A stretch of 20,998 bases of DNA from Candidatus Scybalocola fimicaballi (GTDB lineage Bacteria; Bacteroidota; Bacteroidia; Bacteroidales; Paludibacteraceae). The DNA lies in contig DCIP01000073.1 of the NCBI GenBank assembly GCA_002317115.1, positions 1,683-22,680 of the forward strand, read 5' to 3'. Both the position numbers and the translations under genes were made by a program. How positions within the stretch are numbered: position 1 is the stretch's first letter; each line of letters opens with the position of its first letter. Under the pieces are notes generated by a model. It saw only the letters and a list, made by a program, of their open reading frames with translations. It was not told where the DNA came from and did not search any database. Positions 14,402-20,998 of this stretch are shown in pieces.

Positions 14402-14434
14402 GGTGGGCTGTTTTAAGACAGTCCACCATTTTTT
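14402..14434 (+). terminator. Rho-independent terminator after the TraM-like gene
   Basis: GGTGGGCTGT (14402-14411) pairs with ACAGTCCACC (14418-14427), with one G-T wobble, and is followed by A and six T. Confidence 0.9.
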
Positions 14435-14515
14435 CTTTATAAAAATCTTGTAATTTAGTAGATTTTTCAAAAAAAATTTTATAAAAGGGCATTTTTTTGT
14501 TTATTTTGCATTAAA

Positions 14516-15388
14516 ATGAAAGATTCTATTACTAAATATAAGATATTTAATTCCAAACTTACCACCATTGTCAGCATTTCAATGGTGTTGTTTTTGATTG
14601 GAATTGTGGTGTTGGGCTTGAAGATAGGTGACACTCTTTCTTCCTATGTGAGAGAGAATTACACTGTATCTATTGAGATTAAGGATGACGCGGAGGAGAA
14701 AGAGATCACCACACTTGATGAGATTCTTCGTGGTCAGGCGTATGCGAAAAAGGTTACTTTCATAAGTAAAGAGCAGGCAATCAAAGATTTGGAGCAGGAG
14801 ATGGGAGAAGACCCCGTCGCCTTTCTTGGTTATAACCCATTGCATGCATCTTATGTGGTGAATTTGAAATCGGAATATACGGATAATGATAAGCTTGAGT
14901 CTGTGGTCAAATCGATCAAGGAGTATAGGATTGTCGACAGAGTGGACTATCAGAAACAGTTTATCAGCGAGGTCAACCACAATATCCAGAGGGTGTCGTT
15001 GTTGTTTTTGATTGTTGCTGGAGTGTTGTTTTTTATCTCATTCGTATTGATTAACAATACATTGCGTCTACTCATATATTCAGATAGATTCCTTATCAAC
15101 ACAATGAAGCTTGTGGGGGCGACGAGAAGTTTCATCCGTCGACCATATTTGAAGAAGGGAGTGATGATCGGAATCATCGCGGCAATATTGGCAATTGGCT
15201 ACTTTGCTTTGTTCGGCTATATGATGCGCGATCAGTTGAGCCTGTTCGTGGATTATTCCGACTATTCGATTTACTATGTGGTGGCAGGAGCGATATTGGT
15301 GTCGGGCATCGTGATTTCATGGGTGTCGACATACTTCGCCGTCAACAAGTTTTTGAGCAGATCAGAAAAAGAGTTGTATTACATTTAA
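14516..15388 (+). CDS. ftsX: Cell-division protein FtsX
   Basis: 290-aa FtsX, the membrane subunit of the FtsEX ABC-type complex that links the divisome to peptidoglycan hydrolases. It has one N-terminal membrane helix (17-35), an external domain (about 40-155), and three C-terminal helices (161-181, 215-235, 252-275). The typical MKLVGATRSFIRRP loop is at 197-210. Length and topology fit the family. A near-consensus TATTTTG at 14502-14508 leaves a very short leader to the ATG at 14516. It is the first gene of a run with DUF3098, uppP, truB and queA, an order known in many Bacteroidetes. ftsE is not in this window. Confidence 0.92.
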   Translation: MKDSITKYKIFNSKLTTIVSISMVLFLIGIVVLGLKIGDTLSSYVRENYTVSIEIKDDAEEKEITTLDEILRGQAYAKKVTFISKEQAIKDLEQEMGEDPVAFLGYNPLHASYVVNLKSEYTDNDKLESVVKSIKEYRIVDRVDYQKQFISEVNHNIQRVSLLFLIVAGVLFFISFVLINNTLRLLIYSDRFLINTMKLVGATRSFIRRPYLKKGVMIGIIAAILAIGYFALFGYMMRDQLSLFVDYSDYSIYYVVAGAILVSGIVISWVSTYFAVNKFLSRSEKELYYI

Positions 15389-15398
15389 ATATATAATA

Positions 15399-15692
15399 AT
15401 GAAAGCTAATATGGGATATGCCCTTCCTAAGAAGAATCTTATGCTTTTGGCGGCAGGATTTTTGGTTATTCTTGTAGGGTTCGTTCTAATGATCGGTGGT
15501 GGAGCCGAGGGTACAGAGTTTAATCCGGAGATTTACAGCGCTCAGAGAGTGACTGTCGGACCAATGATAGCATTATTTGGTTTTTTATTTGAGATCTTCG
15601 CCATTCTTTGGGTTCCAGAGAAGAAGGAGGAGAAAGAGGAAGGTCTTGTAGCATCAGAAGATAAAGAGGATTCATTAACAGTTAAATATTAA
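15399..15692 (+). CDS. DUF3098 family membrane protein
   Basis: 97-aa protein with two membrane helices (about 12-34 and 51-71) separated by a loop with [15 protein letters not shown], the recognisable DUF3098 signature; the protein begins with the usual YALPKKN stretch. The C-terminal 25 residues are a Glu/Lys-rich cytoplasmic tail. The function is unknown. It lies 10 bp after ftsX and 5 bp before uppP, a conserved position in Bacteroidetes that suggests a role linked to cell envelope assembly or division. Confidence 0.88.
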   Translation: MKANMGYALPKKNLMLLAAGFLVILVGFVLMIGGGAEGTEFNPEIYSAQRVTVGPMIALFGFLFEIFAILWVPEKKEEKEEGLVASEDKEDSLTVKY

Positions 15693-15697
15693 ACAAG

Positions 15698-16576
15698 ATG
15701 GATTGGTTACAAGCTCTTATATTAGGTTTGGTTCAGGGATTGACAGAGTTTCTTCCTGTCAGCAGTAGTGGACACTTGACTATTGGTCAGGAGATATTAG
15801 GTTTGGAGACAAGTGGTGCTGAGAACCTTTTGTTTGATACTATTGTACATGCTGCGACAGTGTTAAGTACAATCGTCATTCTTTGGAGTGAGATTTCAAA
15901 GGTGTTGAAGGGATCATTAAAAGGAGATTTGAAGACGTGGAACGACGATAGAGAGTACGTCTTGAAGATTTGTATCTCTATGATTCCAATCTTCATCATC
16001 GGAATGTTTTTCAAGGATTACGTTGAGGAGATTTTCGGAGAAGGTTTGTTGATCGTAGGAATTTGCCTACTTGTAACAGCCACATTGCTATCATTCTCAT
16101 ATTTTGCCAAGCCACGTATCAAAGAGGATATCTCACGTCGCGACGCATTTATCATTGGTCTTGGCCAGGCTTGCGCGGTATTGCCAGGTTTGTCACGTAG
16201 TGGCACAACAATCGCCACTGGTTTGCTTCTTGGTAATAAGAAGGAGTCGGTTGCAAAGTTCTCATTCCTAATGGTGTTGGTGCCAATCTTGGGAGAGGCT
16301 TTCTTGCAGCTGTTGAAGATTTTCAAGCACAAGTGTCCTACTTGTAAGAGTGTGATGGAACTTGTCAACGGAGAGTGGTTCTGCCAGACTTGTGACAAGG
16401 TTCAGAATATGGGCTTGGATTTGAATGTTGCGATCGTAGGATTCTTGGCAGCGTTCATTTCAGGATGTTTGGCATGCAAGGGAATGATCGAGTTTGTGAA
16501 GAAAGGCAAGTTGATCTACTTTGCAATCTATTGTGCAATTATCGGATGCTGGGCAATCGGCTACAGCATGATGTAA
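15698..16576 (+). CDS. uppP: Undecaprenyl-diphosphate phosphatase with inserted zinc-ribbon-like loop
   Basis: 292-aa BacA-type UppP, an integral membrane enzyme that removes one phosphate from undecaprenyl diphosphate to recycle the lipid carrier for peptidoglycan and other polymers. Both family motifs are intact: [15 protein letters not shown] (13-27) and PGLSRSGTT (163-171). Multiple membrane helices cover the rest. Between two helices, residues 210-238 carry CPTC and CQTC (C213, C216, C229, C232), a C-x2-C-x12-C-x2-C arrangement like a zinc ribbon. From memory, typical Bacteroidetes UppP proteins are about 265 aa and lack this loop. Neighbours are DUF3098 (5 bp upstream) and truB (9 bp downstream). 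Confidence 0.93.
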   Translation: MDWLQALILGLVQGLTEFLPVSSSGHLTIGQEILGLETSGAENLLFDTIVHAATVLSTIVILWSEISKVLKGSLKGDLKTWNDDREYVLKICISMIPIFIIGMFFKDYVEEIFGEGLLIVGICLLVTATLLSFSYFAKPRIKEDISRRDAFIIGLGQACAVLPGLSRSGTTIATGLLLGNKKESVAKFSFLMVLVPILGEAFLQLLKIFKHKCPTCKSVMELVNGEWFCQTCDKVQNMGLDLNVAIVGFLAAFISGCLACKGMIEFVKKGKLIYFAIYCAIIGCWAIGYSMM

Positions 16577-16585
16577 TATTCGGAT

Positions 16586-17293
16586 ATGGATTTTATAGCA
16601 GGCGAAGTATTACTGTTCAATAAACCGTTGCATTGGTCGTCGTTCGACCTTGTCAACAAAGCGCGTATCAACATACGTCATCGTCTTGGTGTGAAGAAGA
16701 TCAAGATTGGTCATGCCGGCACGCTTGATCCGTTGGCGACGGGAGTGCTTATCGTCTGCACAGGCAAGAAGACGAAGGAGATCGACAATTTCCAGTACCA
16801 GACGAAGGAGTATGTGGCAGAGCTTGCTCTTGGAGCCACAACACCATCTTTTGATTTGGAGACCGAAGTCGACGCTACATATCCTACCGAGCACATCACC
16901 CGTGAACTTGTGGAGGAGACACTGAAGAAGTTTTTGGGTGAGATCCAGCAGGTGCCGCCTGCATTCTCAGCAGTGAAGATCAACGGTAAGAGAGCCTACG
17001 AGTATGCCCGCAAGGGAGAGGAAGTGGAGATCAAGCCGAAGACATTGGTGATTGATGAAATTGAGTTGATGGAATATTCTCAGACTGCGATCAAGATAAG
17101 GGTGGTCTGCAGCAAAGGTACATACATACGTGGTCTGGCAAGAGATATCGGAGAGGCATTGAAGAGTGGGGCGCACCTCACGTCGCTCTGCCGCACACGA
17201 ATTGGAGACGCTAAGTTGGAAGACTGCATCTCGCTTGAGCAGTTCCAGTTTTTGTTAGATAACGATCCGACAATTAAGACAGTTGAAGAGTGA
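16586..17293 (+). CDS. truB: tRNA pseudouridine(55) synthase TruB
   Basis: 235-aa TruB, which makes pseudouridine 55 in the T-loop of tRNA. The catalytic aspartate is D48 in GHAGTLDPLATGVL. Other family stretches are LLFNKPLHWSSFD near the N-terminus, the PPAFSAVKINGKRAYEYAR block, and the KGTYIRGLARDIG loop. The C-terminal RNA-binding extension is short, as in many Bacteroidetes. It follows uppP by 9 bp. The TGA stop (17291-17293) shares its last base with hexamer repeat copy 4, which fills part of the 74-bp gap before queA. Confidence 0.94.
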   Translation: MDFIAGEVLLFNKPLHWSSFDLVNKARINIRHRLGVKKIKIGHAGTLDPLATGVLIVCTGKKTKEIDNFQYQTKEYVAELALGATTPSFDLETEVDATYPTEHITRELVEETLKKFLGEIQQVPPAFSAVKINGKRAYEYARKGEEVEIKPKTLVIDEIELMEYSQTAIKIRVVCSKGTYIRGLARDIGEALKSGAHLTSLCRTRIGDAKLEDCISLEQFQFLLDNDPTIKTVEE

Positions 17294-17325
17294 ACGTTGA
17301 CGTTGACGTTAACGTTAACGAAAAC
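17293..17325 (+). repeat. Two-block hexamer repeat, copy 4 (starts in the truB stop)
   Basis: AAC, then four GTTRAC units (17296-17319) and one GAAAAC (17320-17325). The first A is the last base of the truB TGA stop. Same orientation as the other copies. Confidence 0.9.
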
Positions 17326-17367
17326 TCTTTCGAACATTTATATTAGGAAAACAAAAAAAGATAAAAT

Positions 17368-18420
17368 ATGAAGCTTTCAAAGTTCAAATTCAATCTTCCT
17401 GAAGAGAGCATTGCCCAGTATCCGTCTGAGCATCGCGACGAGTGCAAATTGTTGGTGTTGCACAAGAAGACTGGAGAGATTGAGCACAAGATATTCAAGG
17501 ATCTTCTTGAGTATTTCGATGAAGAGGATGTATTTATTCTTAATGATACAAAAGTGTTCCCTGCTATTTTGGAGGGAAACAAGGAGAAGACAAATGCCAA
17601 TATCGAGGTCACATTGTTGAGAGAGCTTAACAGTGAGTTGAGATTTTGGGATGTGCTTGTGGAGCCAGCTCGTAAGATCCGTATTGGCAACAAGCTATAT
17701 TTCGGTGAGGACGACTCTCTTGTAGCTGAGGTTATCGACAACACAACTTCAAGAGGCCGTACATTGAGATATTTGTTCGACGGTTCTGCAGAGGAATTCA
17801 AGGATCTTTTGATGAAGCTTGGCCGCACACCGTTGCCAGACTATATCACACGTCCTGTTGAGCCAGAGGATGCAGAGCGTTACCAGACTATCTACGCAGA
17901 GAAAGAGGGTGCTGTTATGGCTCCAGCAGCAGGAATGCACTTCTCACGTGAGCTTATGAAGAGATTGGAGATCAAGGGATGTGAGTTTGCAAAAATCACA
18001 CTACACGCAGGTCTTGGTAATTTCCGTGATATCGACGTCGAGGATTTGACAAAGCATAAGACAGATTCAGAGCAGATCGAGGTTAACGAGGAGAACGCTA
18101 ATATCATCAATGCTGCTACTAAGAAGCATAGAAACATCTGTGCTGTCGGAACAACAGTATTGAAGGCCATCGAGACATCTGTAAGCACAGACGGAATGAT
18201 CAAGCCGTTCGAGGGATGGACAAACAAGTTTATCTTCCCTCCATACGATTTCAGCGTAGCGAACAGATGTATCACAAACTTCCACTTGCCATACTCAACA
18301 ATGTTGATGATGGTGACAGCGTTCGGCGGATACGACAACGTGATGAAGGCATACGACGTCGCAATCAAGGAAGGCTACAGATTTGGAGCTTACGGCGACG
18401 CAATGTTGATTATGGAGTAA
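17368..18420 (+). CDS. queA: S-adenosylmethionine:tRNA ribosyltransferase-isomerase
   Basis: 350-aa QueA, which transfers and isomerises the ribosyl part of S-adenosylmethionine onto 7-aminomethyl-7-deazaguanine in tRNA to give epoxyqueuosine. Diagnostic stretches are the N-terminal [37 protein letters not shown] (181-193), the [14 protein letters not shown] segment, and the C-terminal [20 protein letters not shown]. Length is normal for the family. It is the last gene of the ftsX-DUF3098-uppP-truB run and is followed by a strong terminator at 18471-18503. No riboswitch is apparent upstream; the gap holds the hexamer repeat. Confidence 0.95.
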   Translation: MKLSKFKFNLPEESIAQYPSEHRDECKLLVLHKKTGEIEHKIFKDLLEYFDEEDVFILNDTKVFPAILEGNKEKTNANIEVTLLRELNSELRFWDVLVEPARKIRIGNKLYFGEDDSLVAEVIDNTTSRGRTLRYLFDGSAEEFKDLLMKLGRTPLPDYITRPVEPEDAERYQTIYAEKEGAVMAPAAGMHFSRELMKRLEIKGCEFAKITLHAGLGNFRDIDVEDLTKHKTDSEQIEVNEENANIINAATKKHRNICAVGTTVLKAIETSVSTDGMIKPFEGWTNKFIFPPYDFSVANRCITNFHLPYSTMLMMVTAFGGYDNVMKAYDVAIKEGYRFGAYGDAMLIME

Positions 18421-18470
18421 ATTTGTTGAGACGCGTGGACGTGCGTGTCTTTAGACGAAATAAGAATATT

Positions 18471-18503
18471 GAGTGAAGAATTTCGGTTCTTCACTCTTTT
18501 TTT
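18471..18503 (+). terminator. Rho-independent terminator of the ftsX-queA run
   Basis: GAGTGAAGAA (18471-18480) pairs perfectly with TTCTTCACTC (18487-18496) around a TTTCGG loop, followed by seven T. Confidence 0.95.
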
Positions 18504-18577
18504 GAACTACAATTATTTGATATATAGACGAATGTGAATGATGCTAAAAATATCTTTCAGAGTATTATAAGATACAT

Positions 18578-18585
18578 TAACTTTG
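18578..18585 (+). promoter_or_regulatory. -7 promoter box of the DUF1810 gene
   Basis: TAACTTTG matches TAnnTTTG, with only a weak upstream element (TTTC at 18555-18558). It gives a leader of about 40 nt to the ATG at 18633. Confidence 0.5.
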
Positions 18586-18632
18586 TAGTGTGAAAGTAGT
18601 AAAACCATTAACTAACATTAAACTGATTAATT

Positions 18633-19070
18633 ATGGAAAATAACGCAAAATTTAATTCTCAATTACAACGATTTATTCTTGCGCAAGAGATAAACCATGC
18701 ATACGAAAAAGCATTGGAAGAGGTGAAGACGGGAAGAAAGCAGAGCCATTGGATTTGGTATATATTCCCTCAGATTGCAGGACTTGGATATAGCAGTAAA
18801 TCAAGATATTACGGCATTACATCTTTGGAAGAAGCTAATGAATATCTTCAGAACGAGACATTGCGAAACAGGCTTTATGAGATCACTAACGCTTTGATGG
18901 AGCAGTATGGATCTGCGGAGGAAATATTAGGAGGGATCGACGCGATAAAAGTACGATCATGCATGACGTTGTTTGATTTGGTTTCACCCGACGACGTTTT
19001 CTCGAAAGTGTTGGAGAAGTTCTATGGAGGAAGCCGATGTGAGCGTACATTATCCATTGTCAAGGGCTAA
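18633..19070 (+). CDS. DUF1810 family protein
   Basis: 145-aa soluble protein of the DUF1810 family, often mislabelled calpastatin in databases. The signature is clear: LQRFILAQ near the N-terminus, HWIWYIFPQ (39-47), the GLGYSSKSRYYGI segment, EEANEYLQNETLRNRL, and DAIKVRSCMTLFDLV. The biochemical role is unknown. It forms its own transcription unit between the queA terminator and the purH-type gene, with a TAACTTTG promoter box about 50 bp upstream. No clear terminator is seen in the 157 bp after it. Confidence 0.9.
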   Translation: MENNAKFNSQLQRFILAQEINHAYEKALEEVKTGRKQSHWIWYIFPQIAGLGYSSKSRYYGITSLEEANEYLQNETLRNRLYEITNALMEQYGSAEEILGGIDAIKVRSCMTLFDLVSPDDVFSKVLEKFYGGSRCERTLSIVKG

Positions 19071-19192
19071 ATTTGGCATGTCGTGGCGACGAAAATAAAA
19101 GAGAAATAGTTGCAGATTCCAAGTAGTTCTATTTCCGTTAAAATTCGTTAATTTTTATGTGGATTTTTTTTCATAAAATGATAAAAAAATAG

Positions 19193-19200
19193 TATTTTTG
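19193..19200 (+). promoter_or_regulatory. -7 promoter box of the IMP cyclohydrolase gene
   Basis: TATTTTTG matches TAnnTTTG in an AT-rich region, 27 bp before the ATG at 19228. The -33 element is not evident. Confidence 0.5.
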
Positions 19201-19227
19201 TTGGCATACTAACGAAATTTCAAAATT

Positions 19228-19821
19228 ATGTCAGCAAATAAGAAAATTAAGAGAGCTCTTATTTCCGTTTTCCATAAAGATGGTTTGTCTGAGATCCTAA
19301 AGACATTGAATGAGAACGGAGTCGAGATATTGTCGACTGGTGGTACACAGTCGTTTATTGAGTCGCAGGGAATCCCTTGCAAGGCAGTAGAGGATTTGAC
19401 ATCATACCCTTCAATTTTGGGAGGTCGAGTTAAGACACTTCACCCAAAGATTTTCGGTGGTATCCTTGGACGTCGTGGTTTGAAGGAGGACGAGGAGCAG
19501 ATGGCAAAGTACGAGATTCCAGAGATCGACCTTGTTATTGTTGACCTATACCCATTCGAGCAGACAGTAGCAGAGGGCAAGAGCGAGGCAGAGATTATTG
19601 AGAAGATAGATATAGGTGGTATCAGCCTAATCAGAGCAGCAGCAAAGAACCACAAGGATGTTGTCATTGTAGCATCAAAGGCACAGTACGCTCCACTTCT
19701 TGACATCATGAAGAAGAACGGCGCAGAGACATCATTGGAGGAGAGACGCTGGTTCGCTACTGAGGCATTCAAGGTTTCTTCAAATTACGATACACATATT
19801 CACGCTTATTTCGCAAAATAA
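19228..19821 (+). CDS. Stand-alone IMP cyclohydrolase domain (PurH N-terminal part)
   Basis: 197-aa protein equal to the N-terminal half of bifunctional PurH: the MGS-like IMP cyclohydrolase domain that closes FAICAR to IMP in the last step of purine synthesis. Diagnostic blocks are LISVFHKDGL, LSTGGT (35-40), GGRVKTLHPK (65-74) and KIDIGGISLIRAAAKNH. Full-length PurH is about 510 aa and continues into the AICAR transformylase domain. Here the protein stops cleanly after the SSNYDTHIHAYF helix that normally joins the two, and mreB begins 2 bp later. No remnant of the second domain lies in other frames, so this is a domain-level split rather than a recent frameshift. The transformylase must be encoded elsewhere if the pathway is complete. 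Confidence 0.9.
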   Translation: MSANKKIKRALISVFHKDGLSEILKTLNENGVEILSTGGTQSFIESQGIPCKAVEDLTSYPSILGGRVKTLHPKIFGGILGRRGLKEDEEQMAKYEIPEIDLVIVDLYPFEQTVAEGKSEAEIIEKIDIGGISLIRAAAKNHKDVVIVASKAQYAPLLDIMKKNGAETSLEERRWFATEAFKVSSNYDTHIHAYFAK

Positions 19822-19823
19822 AC

Positions 19824-20843
19824 ATGGCGTTCTTCTCTTTCACACAGGAGTTGGCGATGGACCTTGGTACAGCCAACACCATTATCATCAGCAATGATAA
19901 GATTGTAGTGGACGAGCCAAGTATCGTTGCTTTGGACCGCAAGACTGAGAAATTGGTTGCAGTAGGTCACGAGGCAAAGGCGATGCAGGGTCGTAACCCA
20001 GAGAACATACGTATCGTGCGTCCGTTGAGAGACGGTGTGATTGCGGACTTCTACGCGGCAGAGCAGATGATGCGTGCCATGATCAAGATGGCAAGTTCAG
20101 ACCGTTCATGGTTCACACCGCAGTTGCGAATGGTGGTATGTATTCCGTCGGGAAGTACCGAAGTTGAGATCCGTGCCGTACGTGACTCTTCTGAGCACGC
20201 AGGAGGACGTGAGGTATATATGATTTATGAGCCAATGGCAGCCGCTATCGGTATCGGTATCGACGTTGAGGCTCCAGAAGGAAACATGATCGTCGACATC
20301 GGTGGTGGTACAACTGAGATCGCTGTCATCTCTTTGGGAGGTATCGTTTCCAACAAGTCTATCCGTATTGCCGGAGATGATTTGACTGCTGACGTGCAGG
20401 AGTACATGAGTAGCCAGCACAACATCAAGGTTGGAGAGCGTACAGCCGAGGAGATCAAGGTGACAGTGGGTTCAGCCCTTACTAACTTGGAGGAGCCACC
20501 TGCAGATTTCATCGTAAACGGACCAAACCGTTTGTCTGCCCTTCCATTGGCAGTACCGGTTTCTTACCAGGAGATTGCACACTGTATCGAGAAGTCAATC
20601 TCGAAGATTGAGGCTGCTGTGCTTAACGCATTGGAGCAGACTCCACCAGAGCTTTACGCCGATATTGTACAGCGTGGTATCTGGTTGGCAGGTGGTGGCG
20701 CATTGCTTCGTGGTTTGGACAAGCGTCTTACTAATAAGATTGGTATTCCTTTCCACATTGCAGACGATCCATTGCATGCTGTGGCACGTGGTACAGGAAT
20801 CGCACTTAAGAATTGTGACAAATTCTCTTTCTTGATGCGATAA
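19824..20843 (+). CDS. mreB: Rod-shape-determining actin homologue MreB
   Basis: 339-aa MreB, the bacterial actin that forms membrane-associated filaments guiding lateral wall synthesis. The phosphate-1 motif is MDLGTANT (12-19) and the phosphate-2 motif is DIGGGTTE (158-165); the adenosine-motif region WLAGGGALLRGLD lies near residue 290. The N-terminal MAFFSFTQELA is the usual start in this group. It lies 2 bp after the IMP cyclohydrolase gene, which implies co-transcription, and 12 bp before mreC. Confidence 0.97.
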   Translation: MAFFSFTQELAMDLGTANTIIISNDKIVVDEPSIVALDRKTEKLVAVGHEAKAMQGRNPENIRIVRPLRDGVIADFYAAEQMMRAMIKMASSDRSWFTPQLRMVVCIPSGSTEVEIRAVRDSSEHAGGREVYMIYEPMAAAIGIGIDVEAPEGNMIVDIGGGTTEIAVISLGGIVSNKSIRIAGDDLTADVQEYMSSQHNIKVGERTAEEIKVTVGSALTNLEEPPADFIVNGPNRLSALPLAVPVSYQEIAHCIEKSISKIEAAVLNALEQTPPELYADIVQRGIWLAGGGALLRGLDKRLTNKIGIPFHIADDPLHAVARGTGIALKNCDKFSFLMR

Positions 20844-20855
20844 TTATCGAATGTT

Positions 20856-20998
20856 GTGAATACACTTTTACAATTCATACGAAAGTTTAGTAATCTAATA
20901 TTGTTCTTGCTGCTGGAAATAGTATGCCTATTTCTAGTGGCAAGATTCAATGTTTATCAAGGTTTCCAAGTGAGCGTCACATGTGGTGGCATCGTTGG
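20856..20998 (+). CDS. mreC: Rod-shape-determining protein MreC, N-terminal part
   Basis: The start of mreC, cut by the window edge after 47 codons. There is no in-frame ATG after the mreB stop; the frame begins with GTG at 20856. An ATG at 20851 is in another frame and meets a stop after two codons. The translated start has a short basic N-terminus (VNTLLQFIRKFSN), a membrane helix (LILFLLLEIVCLFLVARF) and the Q-G-F-x-V stretch expected for MreC, the periplasmic scaffold partner of MreB. The position directly after mreB matches the conserved mre operon order. Confidence 0.85.
   Translation, partial: MNTLLQFIRKFSNLILFLLLEIVCLFLVARFNVYQGFQVSVTCGGIV

Noticed and set aside
4656..17325. Hexamer repeats as a CRISPR array
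   Set aside because: Units are 6 bp and contiguous, with no spacers and no cas genes.
17080..17337. Minus-strand frame antisense to truB with a VNVNVNV tract
   Set aside because: The tract arises because GTTAAC is palindromic; the frame is antisense to a clear truB and has no family character.
19228..19824. Frameshifted full-length purH
   Set aside because: mreB starts 2 bp after the stop and fills the following sequence, so no second domain is present to be restored by a frame change.
20851..20859. ATG at 20851 as the mreC start
   Set aside because: That frame meets TGA after two codons; the MreC-like translation is in the frame of the GTG at 20856.
1..20998. tRNA or rRNA genes and insertion sequences
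   Set aside because: No cloverleaf with CCA-type end, rRNA stretch, transposase motif or flanking terminal repeats were seen by eye.

Overview
This window looks like a chromosomal segment from a member of the Bacteroidales (Bacteroidetes). Three things point there. The gene order ftsX-DUF3098-uppP-truB-queA and the IMP-cyclohydrolase-mreB-mreC order are typical of the group. Most promoters that can be read are of the TTTG/TTG-N19-22-TAnnTTTG type. Shine-Dalgarno sites are essentially absent upstream of the starts. Genus cannot be fixed from the sequence alone.

Layout. (1) 1-3750: the tail of an unrecognised helical protein converges, with a 17-bp overlap, on a three-gene minus-strand cluster (GT-A-like glycosyltransferase, 686-aa coiled-coil protein, DUF4112 membrane protein). 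(2) 3933-8276, plus strand: menD, then an acetoacetate-decarboxylase-like protein, a PlsC-like acyltransferase and a FlK-like hotdog thioesterase, then recO. (3) 8277-14394 is an accessory-looking block between housekeeping genes. It holds two tandem paralogs of an unrecognised family with matching promoters, a helical protein, a small transcription unit that may encode a 32-residue membrane peptide, and a TraG/VirD4-type coupling ATPase without membrane helices. Divergent from the ATPase are a 113-aa one-pass membrane protein and a membrane-anchored protein whose C-terminal part resembles the conjugative-transposon TraM (VirB10-like) domain. No relaxase, VirB4 ATPase or integrase is visible. 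(4) 14516-18420: the ftsX-DUF3098-uppP-truB-queA run, closed by a strong terminator. (5) 18633-20998: DUF1810 protein, a stand-alone IMP cyclohydrolase domain, mreB and the GTG-started beginning of mreC.

The most striking features beyond ordinary annotation are these. A polar two-block hexamer repeat, (GTTRAC)n(GAARAC)n, occurs four times, twice in frame inside proteins (MenD and the TraM-like protein) and twice starting at a stop codon. The coupling ATPase and TraM-like protein form a minimal pair with unknown neighbours. The small unit at 10974-11172 has its own promoter, short ORF and terminator. The PurH-type protein ends exactly after its cyclohydrolase domain. UppP carries an inserted four-cysteine zinc-ribbon-like loop. 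Family assignments rest on motifs recognised by eye; no database search was possible.
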